DNA of 64,000 bases, from contig NZ_JAENHO010000016.1 of the NCBI RefSeq assembly GCF_016785085.1, positions 1-64,000 on the forward strand, given 5' to 3'. The position numbers and the translations under genes were made by a program. How positions within the stretch are numbered: the first letter of the stretch is position 1; each line of letters opens with the position of its first letter. The notes below the pieces were generated by a model. It saw only the letters and a list, made by a program, of their open reading frames with translations, was not told the origin of the DNA and did no database searches. This DNA comes from Paractinoplanes lichenicola. GTDB lineage: Bacteria; Actinomycetota; Actinomycetes; Mycobacteriales; Micromonosporaceae. Positions 42,383-49,908 of this stretch are shown one piece after another.

Positions 42383-43911
42383 GAAAAGAGACCGTCCTCG
42401 TCGTCGACGACAGCGCGACCAAGCGCTATCTGCTGGTCAGCTGGCTCACCCGCGCCGGTTTCACGGTGCGTCAGGCCGAGACGGGCGGCGAGGCCCTGAC
42501 CATGCTGCCGGGCTCCGACGTCGAGCTGGTGGTGCTCGACGTCAAGCTGCCCGACATGAGCGGCTTCGACGTCTGCGAAAAAATCAAGACCGATCCCGCG
42601 TACGGGTCCCTGCCCGTCATCCACGTGTCGGCGCACGCCGTCGACGTCGTCGACCGCACCCAGGGCCTGAACCGCGGCGCCGACGCGTATCTCGTCGAGC
42701 CGATCGAGCCCGACGAGCTGATCGCCACCGCCCACGCCGTCCTGCGCTATTACTCAGCCCGACGGCGTGCCGAGTCGCTCGCCGCCCGGATGGTCCGGCT
42801 GGCCGAGGCCACGCTGGCCATCAACACCGCGGACACCCTGCCCGCCCTGCTCGAGGCGGCCGCGGCCGGGGCCAACGAGATCTTCGGCGGTCCGGTCGTC
42901 GTGCTGGCCGAGGGCGCGGACGGCGAGGGCCTCGCCGCGGCGGGCTCACCCCCGGTCGTACGGGCGTGGGCTTTGCCTGACGACACGGTCGCCGTCGGGT
43001 CGCTGGTGCGCACCGACGACGCGGCCCAATGGGACGGGATCGCCTGGCCGGCCGGGGAATCGGTGGCCGTGGCCGCGGCCCGGCTGCGCAACGACCGCCC
43101 CCCGATCTATGTGGTGGTGACCGAGAGCAGCCAAAATCCGGGCTTTCCGGTGCTGCGGCAGCTCTCCCAGACGGTGGCCGCGGCGGTCGAGGCGCAGCGC
43201 TCCTACGACGAGGAGCACCGGATCGCGGTCACCCTGCAACGCAGCCTGCTGCAGTCGCGCCTGCCCGACGTGCCAGGCGTCGAGCTGGCCATGCGCTACG
43301 AGCCGGCCGCCGCGCAGACCGAGGTCGGCGGCGACTTCTACGAGCTCACGATGGTCGACGGCCGGCTGCTGGTGGCCATCGGCGACGTGGCCGGCCACTC
43401 GCTGCACGCGGCCACGGTGATGGCCGAGGTGCGCCACGCCGTACGCGCGTACGCCGTCGAGGGGCATCCGCCGGGAACCGTGCTGACGCTCGTCAACAAC
43501 TTCATGCGTACGGTCCTGCCGGCCGACTCGGCGACGATCTGCCTGATGACGCTCGAACCCGCGACGGGCCGGGTGCGGATGGCCAGCGCCGGCCACCTGC
43601 CCCCGCTGCTGCACACGGCTGACGGCGTACGGTTCCTGGAGCCGCACGGGCCGCTGCTCGGCATCAACGCGACCCGCCTCGACGCCGACCTCGAGTTCGT
43701 GCTGCCGCCGGACGGCACCCTCGTGCTCTACACCGACGGCCTGGTCGAGCGGCGCGACGCGGACATCGACGTCGGCCTGGAGGCGCTGGCCAACGCGTCC
43801 GGCACGGTCGAGCCGAGCCTGGACGCGTTCTGCCGGCGCCTGATGGTGCAGCTCGGCGGCGCCGGGCAACAGGCCGATGACATCGCCGTGGTCGCTCTGC
43901 GCCGCCGATAG
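42379..43911 (+). CDS. Response regulator with PP2C phosphatase output
   Basis: Encodes 510 residues. Receiver domain 1-120 with DD (10-11) and phospho-acceptor D54 (VVLDVKLPD), although the usual lysine position reads YLVEP. Middle 140-270 is GAF-like. PP2C domain about 290-508: TEVGGDFYEL, AIGDVAGHSLHAA, LYTDGLVERRDAD. Phosphorylation by the upstream kinase would turn on dephosphorylation of a STAS antagonist, as in RsbU/RssB-type systems. Last gene of the operon. Confidence 0.92.
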   Translation: MRKETVLVVDDSATKRYLLVSWLTRAGFTVRQAETGGEALTMLPGSDVELVVLDVKLPDMSGFDVCEKIKTDPAYGSLPVIHVSAHAVDVVDRTQGLNRGADAYLVEPIEPDELIATAHAVLRYYSARRRAESLAARMVRLAEATLAINTADTLPALLEAAAAGANEIFGGPVVVLAEGADGEGLAAAGSPPVVRAWALPDDTVAVGSLVRTDDAAQWDGIAWPAGESVAVAAARLRNDRPPIYVVVTESSQNPGFPVLRQLSQTVAAAVEAQRSYDEEHRIAVTLQRSLLQSRLPDVPGVELAMRYEPAAAQTEVGGDFYELTMVDGRLLVAIGDVAGHSLHAATVMAEVRHAVRAYAVEGHPPGTVLTLVNNFMRTVLPADSATICLMTLEPATGRVRMASAGHLPPLLHTADGVRFLEPHGPLLGINATRLDADLEFVLPPDGTLVLYTDGLVERRDADIDVGLEALANASGTVEPSLDAFCRRLMVQLGGAGQQADDIAVVALRRR

Positions 43912-43920
43912 GGATCAGGG

Positions 43921-45027
43921 TCAGTAGATCCCGGCGTACTGCTGGTAGCCCGAGCCGATCTGCGCCCGGTCGCCGAAGGTGCCCTGCCCGGTGCCGAGGC
44001 GGCGGAACAGGTTGCCGGCGGTGTCGCGCAGGATCAGGTCGTTCTTGCCGTCCTCGTTGAGGTCACCGGCGCCGACCACGGAGTTGTAGCCGAGCCAGCC
44101 GGTGCCGACGACCTTGAGCCCGGCCTGGAACGTGCCGTTGCCGTCGCCGTAGAGGGCGTACATGGTGCTGCCGGCGAGAACCGTGGACACGCCGTCGGCC
44201 GAGGCCGCCAGCGACCAGCGATACCGGCCCCGGGGAGCCCGGTCGCCGTTGAAGACGCCGTCCCATGTGGTGGAGCTGACCCGGGCCGCGCTGCCGATGG
44301 CCCGTACGGTCTGGCCGGTGCGCACCTGGGTGATGGTCAGCGTGGTGTTGTTGATCGGGCGGGTGAGCTCCACTTTGACCGTGAAGGTGCCGTTCTGCGG
44401 GTAGTCGACCAGGGCCGGCGCCGTGTTCGACACCGCTACCGGCGCCGAGGGCGCGACTCCCGGGTCGACGATGTGCACCGCGTTCCCGGCGTCGACCCAG
44501 GCCACGTCGCCGCCGAACTTGTCGACGGCCCAGGTGATGTTGCGGTCGTCGGCCAGGTCGCCGCGGGGGAAATTGGCCAGCGTGACGGCCTCGCCCAGCG
44601 TGCCGCCGGTGACGTCGTAGCGGAGCAGGGTGCCGTTCGCGTCATGCCGTACGACGTAGTTGTCGCCGAGCAGGTATTGACCCGCGGGCAGCGCGATCGT
44701 CTTCCGGGTGGCGATCTCGACGACGCCGGCCGGGCCCTGCGATCCGCAGCTCCAGAGCAGGTGCTTGCCGGTGGCCTGCACCTCGGTCGGCGTGCAGGTC
44801 GAGCCGGTGGCCAGGGCGGGGCCCGACACGGTCTCGGTCGGGATGTGGAACGGCTGCAGGGAGGCGCCCTCCTGGACGCGCCAGAGCGTGTCGAACCAGA
44901 CCGCGCCGGTGGTCGGCGGGTCCTGGAAGCCGATGTTGCCCACCGTGGTGAACACGATCGCCGCCCCGGGATACTGCAGAATCCGGTAGCGGGGTGCGGC
45001 GTCGATGACCTTGGCCGTGGCCGGCAC
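43921..45027 (-). CDS. FG-GAP/VCBS-repeat extracellular protein, main reading frame
   Basis: Encodes 368 residues from the first possible start, GTG 45027. The body is all-beta; the C-terminus shows FG-GAP-type repeats (VVGAGDLNEDGKNDLILRDT, ALYGDGNGTFQAGLKVVGTG). The frame is open and coding-like upstream to about 45090 (KPLAYLGRDGSRTLLRSTDP) but has no start codon, while the signal peptide lies in another frame. So the gene is probably frameshifted; see the adjoining entry. Convergent with the stressosome operon, 9 bp apart. Confidence 0.75.
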   Translation of the reverse strand: MPATAKVIDAAPRYRILQYPGAAIVFTTVGNIGFQDPPTTGAVWFDTLWRVQEGASLQPFHIPTETVSGPALATGSTCTPTEVQATGKHLLWSCGSQGPAGVVEIATRKTIALPAGQYLLGDNYVVRHDANGTLLRYDVTGGTLGEAVTLANFPRGDLADDRNITWAVDKFGGDVAWVDAGNAVHIVDPGVAPSAPVAVSNTAPALVDYPQNGTFTVKVELTRPINNTTLTITQVRTGQTVRAIGSAARVSSTTWDGVFNGDRAPRGRYRWSLAASADGVSTVLAGSTMYALYGDGNGTFQAGLKVVGTGWLGYNSVVGAGDLNEDGKNDLILRDTAGNLFRRLGTGQGTFGDRAQIGSGYQQYAGIY

Positions 45028-45184
45028 CTCGAGGACGCGCTGGTCCGGATCGGTCGACCGGAGCAGCGTCCGGGAGCCGTCCCGGCCGAGGTAGGCCAGC
45101 GGCTTCGGCCGTTGCGGTGACCGAAGCGCTGAGGACCAGACCGGAGATTACTGCCGTGACGGCACGGCGAAGATTTCGATGCAT
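45028..45184 (-). pseudogene. Displaced 5' part of the FG-GAP gene with signal peptide
   Basis: ATG 45184 starts MHRNLRRAVTAVISGLVLSA then SVTATAEAAG, a clear signal peptide. At about 45090-45110 the reading must change frame by one base to join KPLAYLGRDG of the main frame. A single-base change there, or a sequencing error, would restore one secreted protein of about 420 residues. Confidence 0.7.
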
Positions 45185-45256
45185 CGATAGCCCCCGTGGT
45201 GATCAGCCGGATCGTAGACATTCACTGATGTCTTTTCAACGGCTGCTCACGGGGTG

Positions 45257-47335
45257 CTAAGCGAGCTTCAGCACGTCCAGCATCCAGGCCAGAACGAACG
45301 CCTCTTCGCGCCAGGCGTCGTACCGGCCGCTGGGACCGGAGTGACCGGCGCCCATCTCGGTCTTGAGCAGATAGTCGCCGCCGGGGGCGACCGCGCGCAG
45401 CCGGGCGACCCACTTGGCGGGCTCGTGGTAGAGCACGCGGGTGTCGTTCAGGCCGGCCATCACGAGCAGCCGCGGATAGCTCACCTTGGCCACATTCTCG
45501 TACGGGCTGTAGCCCTTCATGTAGGCGTAGATCTCGGCCGACTCGAGCGGGTTGCCCCACTCCTCCCACTCCGTCACCGTGAGCGGCAGCGACGGGTCGA
45601 GGATGGAGGTCAGCGGGTCGACGAACGGCACCTCGGCCACGATGCCGGCGAACGCCTCCGGGGCCAGGTTGGCGATCGCGCCCATCAGCAGGCCACCGGC
45701 CGAGGCGCCCCGGGCGACCAGCAGCTCCGGCGTCGTCCAGCCCTCGCGGCTCAGCGACTGGGCGCACGCCACGAAGTCGGTGAACGTGTTGCGCTTGGTC
45801 AGCGTCTTGCCCTGCTCGTACCACTGGCGGCCCATCTCGCCGCCGCCGCGGATGTGGGCGATCGCGTAGACCACGCCGCGGTCGAGCAGCGACAGGCGGG
45901 CGATCGAGAAATACGGGTCGATGCTGGCCTCGTACGACCCGTAGCCGTAGAGCAGCGTGGGGGCCGGGCCCCGCTCGCGAACGCCCTTGCGCGCGACGAT
46001 CGAGATCGGCACCTTTGTGCCGTCGGGGGCGATGGCCCACTCGCGGAACTGCTCGTAGTCGTCGGGGTTGTAGCCGCCCAGCACCGGCTTCTGCTTGCGC
46101 AGCACCATCGAGCGGGTGGTCAGGTCGACGTCGAAGACCGAGCCGGGCGTGACCATCGAGGTGTAGCCGATGCGGACGGTCGCCGTGTCGTACTCGGGGT
46201 TTTCGCTCAGGCCCACCGCGTACAGCGGCTCGGGGAACTCCATCTCGTACGAGTCGGTGCTGCCGTCGGTGATGACGCGCAACCCGGTCAGGCCGGCCCG
46301 GCGCTGCGAGATCACGATGTGCCGGGCGAACGCGTCGACCGACTCGAGGCGGGTGCCGGGCTCGTGCGGGATCATCTCGACCCAGTCGGCGGGGGCGTCG
46401 GCCGACGTCCAGGCCAGCGCGAAGTCCTCCGCGTCGCGGTTGTGCAGGATGAGGAAGCGGTGACCGTGGTGCTCGATCGAATACTCCACGCCCTGCACGC
46501 GCGGGGCGATCACGAGCGGCTCGGACTCGGGCGCGTCGGCCGGCAGGACGCGCACCTCTGAGGTGATCTTGCTGCCGGACTCGATGACGATGAACTTCTC
46601 GCTGCGGGTGAGGCCGACGCCGACCCAGAAGCGCTCGTCCGCCTCCTCGTAGACGATCACGTCCTCGCTCGCGGGGCGGCCGACGGTGTGGCGCCAGACC
46701 CGGTGCGGCCGCCAGGCGTCGTCGACGGTGATGTAGAACAGCACGCTGCCATCGGCGGACCAGGCCGACCCGTACGACGTGTCGGGCACCTCGTCGGGGT
46801 AGAGCTCGCCCGTACGCAGGTCTTTGATGCGCAGCGTGAAGCGCTCGTCGCCGGTGTAATCCGTCGAGTAGGCCAGCAGGTTGCCGTCGACGCTCACCTC
46901 GTAGGCCCCGAGGGCGAAGAACTCGCTGTCGCCGGCGAGCTCGTTGCCGTCGAGCAGCACCTGCTCGCCGGGCTGGTCGGTGGTGGAGGGCGGATCGGTC
47001 TGGCCCGGCTGCACGGGGATCCGGCACTGGATGCCGTACTGCTGGCCCTCGACCGAGCGCGTGTAATACCAGTAGTCGCCCTTGCGCGACGGCACGCTGA
47101 GGTCGGTCTCGAGGGTGCGGCCCTTGATCTCGTCGAAGATCGTGCCGCGCAGGCCGGACAGGTGGGCGGTCGCCCTCTCGGTCCAGGCATTCTCCGCCTC
47201 GAGATAGGCGGTCGTGCGCGGATCCTTCTTGTCGGCCAGCCATGCGTATTCGTCGGTCACGGTGTCGCCGTGGAAGGTGCGCTCGCTGGGCACCTGGGCG
47301 GCCGAGGGCGGGCTGTCCGGAGTCTGGATCGTCAC
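45257..47335 (-). CDS. Oligopeptidase B (prolyl oligopeptidase family)
   Basis: Encodes 692 residues from GTG 47335. N-terminal beta-propeller (RTFHGDTVTDEYAWLADKKD is the standard start) and C-terminal alpha/beta hydrolase with nucleophile in GASAGGLLMG (about residue 543), aspartate in AGLNDTRVLYHEPAKW and histidine in GAGHSGPSGRY. Cuts short peptides after Lys or Arg in the cytoplasm; no signal peptide. Confidence 0.94.
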   Translation of the reverse strand: MTIQTPDSPPSAAQVPSERTFHGDTVTDEYAWLADKKDPRTTAYLEAENAWTERATAHLSGLRGTIFDEIKGRTLETDLSVPSRKGDYWYYTRSVEGQQYGIQCRIPVQPGQTDPPSTTDQPGEQVLLDGNELAGDSEFFALGAYEVSVDGNLLAYSTDYTGDERFTLRIKDLRTGELYPDEVPDTSYGSAWSADGSVLFYITVDDAWRPHRVWRHTVGRPASEDVIVYEEADERFWVGVGLTRSEKFIVIESGSKITSEVRVLPADAPESEPLVIAPRVQGVEYSIEHHGHRFLILHNRDAEDFALAWTSADAPADWVEMIPHEPGTRLESVDAFARHIVISQRRAGLTGLRVITDGSTDSYEMEFPEPLYAVGLSENPEYDTATVRIGYTSMVTPGSVFDVDLTTRSMVLRKQKPVLGGYNPDDYEQFREWAIAPDGTKVPISIVARKGVRERGPAPTLLYGYGSYEASIDPYFSIARLSLLDRGVVYAIAHIRGGGEMGRQWYEQGKTLTKRNTFTDFVACAQSLSREGWTTPELLVARGASAGGLLMGAIANLAPEAFAGIVAEVPFVDPLTSILDPSLPLTVTEWEEWGNPLESAEIYAYMKGYSPYENVAKVSYPRLLVMAGLNDTRVLYHEPAKWVARLRAVAPGGDYLLKTEMGAGHSGPSGRYDAWREEAFVLAWMLDVLKLA

Positions 47336-47401
47336 CCGCCCTAGGTTACCGGTCCGGTTTTCCCGCCTTCCGGAGTTCTTGCGCCTGTGGACCGCGGTCG
47401 T

Positions 47402-47417
47402 TCGAACACGTGTACGA
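47402..47417 (+). promoter_or_regulatory. Imperfect LexA-type box
   Basis: TCGAACACGTGTACGA differs from TCGAAC-N4-GTTCGA at one position. It lies between the divergent oligopeptidase B and oxidase genes, 64 bp upstream of the preferred oxidase start. Confidence 0.35.
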
Positions 47418-47481
47418 TATGCCAGAGTGGACGATCTTCGGACCGTTCGATCAGCCGCCGTCGACGTTGGGGAATCGGGCT

Positions 47482-48624
47482 GTGCCATCGCCTTCGCAAG
47501 ATCCAGTGCTCGCCGCGCTGGTGGACATCTGCGGTCCTGACTATGCGCGCGCGGCCCGCTCGATCGACACGGTCGGCGGCCGCCGGGCCGGTCACGTCGC
47601 GGTGCCGGCCACGGCCCGCTCGGTGGCCGACGTCCTGACCCTCGTCGCCGAGCGCGGCCTGACCGCCCTGCCCCGCGGCAGCGGATCCAAGATCGATTGG
47701 GGCACGCCCCGCCCCGGCGTCGACGTGCTGATCGACACGGGCCGGCTCAACGGCATGTGGGATCACCACGTCGAGCAGTCTACGGCCGAGGTCGCCACCG
47801 GCACCCCCGTCCGCGCCCTGCAGGCCGCCCTGGCCCTGCAAGGTCAGCGCCTCCCGGTCGATCCGCCGTCCCGCACGGCCACCGTCGGCGGCATGCTCGC
47901 GGTCAACGAGGCCGGCCCGCTGCGCTACCGGTTCGGCACCCCCGCGGAATACGTGAACAGCGTGGCTTACGTGGATCGCGGGGGCCGCCCCGGCGACTCC
48001 GACGGCGAGAACGGCCGCCCCGGCCTGGCCGAGATCGACGGCGTGATCACCGCGGCCACGCTGCGCCTCGAGCCGCTGCCCCAGGCCCGCCGCTGGGTCG
48101 GGGTCGCCGTGACGACCCCGCTGCAACTCGGCAAACTGGTCGGCGCGGCCGAGGCGCTCGAACCCAGCGCGATCGAGACCGACCTGCCGGCCGACGGCCA
48201 GGGCGGCACACTGGCCGTGCTGTTCGAAGGGGCCGAGGCCGCCGCCGTGGCCCAGGCCACAGAGCTGGCCGCGGCGTGGGGCTCGGGCGCCGTGGTCACC
48301 CCGATCGCGCCGCCGTGGTGGGGCGTCTATCCGTTCCGCCGCGACGACGTGGCCCTGCGCCTCTCGGTCTCCGCGGCCGATCTGCCGGCCACCCTCTACG
48401 CCCTGAGCGACACGGTGGGCGGCCCGGTGCCGGTGCGCGGCTCGGCCGGTTTGGGCAGCGTCCACGCGGTGCTGCCGGGCACACTGCCGCCGGCCCGCCT
48501 GACCAGCATCGTCGAGAGCGTCCGCCACGTCCTGCTGGCCCGCGGCGGCCGGGCCGCCATCGTGGCCGCCCCACCGGAGCTGGCCCACGAAGTGGAGATG
48601 GCGGGCCGCTACGAGTTCTTCTGA
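47482..48624 (+). CDS. FAD-binding oxidase, GlcE-like
   Basis: Encodes 380 residues from GTG 47482, chosen because GGGGA precedes it by 8 nt; ATG 47419 is possible but has no ribosome site. FAD_binding_4 domain: VAVPATARSVADVLTLVAER, LPRGSGSKIDWGTP, DPPSRTATVGGMLAVNEAGP, LRYRFGTPAEYV. Similar to GlcE, the FAD subunit of glycolate oxidase, but GlcD and GlcF are not nearby, so substrate is open. Confidence 0.85.
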   Translation: MPSPSQDPVLAALVDICGPDYARAARSIDTVGGRRAGHVAVPATARSVADVLTLVAERGLTALPRGSGSKIDWGTPRPGVDVLIDTGRLNGMWDHHVEQSTAEVATGTPVRALQAALALQGQRLPVDPPSRTATVGGMLAVNEAGPLRYRFGTPAEYVNSVAYVDRGGRPGDSDGENGRPGLAEIDGVITAATLRLEPLPQARRWVGVAVTTPLQLGKLVGAAEALEPSAIETDLPADGQGGTLAVLFEGAEAAAVAQATELAAAWGSGAVVTPIAPPWWGVYPFRRDDVALRLSVSAADLPATLYALSDTVGGPVPVRGSAGLGSVHAVLPGTLPPARLTSIVESVRHVLLARGGRAAIVAAPPELAHEVEMAGRYEFF

Positions 48625-48706
48625 CGACCTCGATTTTGGTCGGCCGCCGCTTTGAGTCCTTCCTGCCCCGCTCGGCCCGTCAGCTCTGTCAGCCCTGTCA
48701 ATTTCC

Positions 48707-48801
48707 GCATGATCAACTGAGCGGCGGCGGCGTTGCCCGTCGCGATACCCTCAACCCCCTGCATGATCAACTTGAGGGGTGGCGGCGTTGTCTGTCCCGA
48801 T
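48707..48801. repeat. Imperfect 54-bp direct repeat with hairpin
   Basis: GCATGATCAACT starts at 48707 and again at 48761, each followed by a similar GGCGGCGTTG segment. CCCTCAA (48738-48744) can pair with TTGAGGG (48772-48778). The rest of 48625-48888 shows no gene. Confidence 0.5.
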
Positions 48802-48888
48802 GGGGGGCGGCGGGCGTCTCGCTGACGGCGCTTCGCGCGGCGGGGCAGCGACCGGGCATGTCCGGCCGACGGCGGCCCGCCGGGCGGG

Positions 48889-49500
48889 TCAGTGGAGGAC
48901 GGCGTAGCGGTGGTCGGTGGCGGCCGGGTGGCGGTCGGGCATGGGCTCGCTGCCGACGGCGTAGGTCAGGTAGGCGAAGCGGCCGATCTGGGCCGTGCCG
49001 GTCAGGGCCAGGTGCTGGGCGGTCAGGTGGCGGGGCAGCAGGGGAGCGCCGCGGCCCAGCACGACCGGGGCGATGCCCAGGATGATCTCGTCGAGCAGGC
49101 CCTGGTCGACGAACTGGCCGACCAGGTCGCCGCCGCCGACCAGCCAGACGTTCTTGCCCTTGGCGGCCACCAGCATGGCCTCGTGGACGCGCTTCACGTC
49201 GCCGCTGACCATGAAGACGTTGGCGTCGGGCACGAGCGGCAGCTCGCGGTTGGCGAAGACCCAGCACGGGGCGTCGCCGTAGAGGTCGTGCCAGTTCTGC
49301 GGCTGGGCCAGCACGTTGTCGTTCTCGAGCACCCACTCGTAGGTGGTCGCGCCCATGGCGAACGCGCCGACACCCGCGAAGAAGCCGCCGAACGGGTTCT
49401 CGTTGCCGCCGTCGACGTCGAAGAGCCACTCCAGCGAGTTGTTCTCATCGGCGATGTAACCGTCGATGCTCGTCGCCGTGTAGTACTGAGTTTTCGCCAT
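48889..49500 (-). CDS. DHFR-like / RibD C-terminal domain reductase
   Basis: Encodes 203 residues starting MAKTQYYTATSIDGYIADEN. Typical of the RibD_C/dihydrofolate reductase-like family: SIDGYIA start, VGAFAMGATTYEWVL, VWLVGGGDLVGQFVDQGLLD (NADPH-binding glycine motif) and EIILGIAPVVLGRGAPLL. NADPH-dependent reductase, substrate unknown. Downstream is the divergent repeat-filled gap at its 5' side. Confidence 0.9.
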   Translation of the reverse strand: MAKTQYYTATSIDGYIADENNSLEWLFDVDGGNENPFGGFFAGVGAFAMGATTYEWVLENDNVLAQPQNWHDLYGDAPCWVFANRELPLVPDANVFMVSGDVKRVHEAMLVAAKGKNVWLVGGGDLVGQFVDQGLLDEIILGIAPVVLGRGAPLLPRHLTAQHLALTGTAQIGRFAYLTYAVGSEPMPDRHPAATDHRYAVLH

Positions 49501-49650
49501 GACAAACACCATGCCACGAAATAAACGCAGAAAAGGGGCGAATCGTGGGGCTTGGGCGGAGCGGTGGCGGGGCGAGGTCGGACGTTTGCGGCGGGGTGCG
49601 GTGGCCCGTCCGGCGAGCACAGCGCGGCGGCGAGGGTGCGGCACCTGAGC

Positions 49651-49860
49651 GCGGCGAGCAGAGGACGGCCGCGGCGCGGCTGAGTGCGGCGAGCCGAGGG
49701 CGGCGGCCGGGGTGCGGCAGTTGAGTGCGGCGAGCAGAGGACGGCCGGGGTGCGGCTCAGCGCGGCGAGCAGAGGGCGGCGGCTAAGCGGCGAGCCGAGG
49801 GCGGCGGCTGAGCGCGGCGAGCAGAGGGTGGCAACGGGAGTGCGGCTCAGCGCGGCGAGC
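49651..49860. repeat. Degenerate tandem repeat array in a 408-bp gene-free gap
   Basis: The word GCGGCGAGC occurs seven times, at 49651, 49686, 49727, 49762, 49787, 49814 and 49852, spaced 25-41 bp and each followed by AGAGG- or CGAGG-type sequence. No frame reads as a convincing protein. The remainder of the gap (49501-49650 and 49861-49908) shows no gene. Spacing is too irregular and short for CRISPR. Confidence 0.7.
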
Positions 49861-49908
49861 AGGTGGTGAGTCGGGCCGGGGATCGGGGCCGAGGACGCTC
49901 GTACGGGG

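Noticed and set aside
49651..49860. Repeat array considered as CRISPR
   Set aside because: Core of only 9 bp, irregular spacing, no unique spacers and no cas genes.
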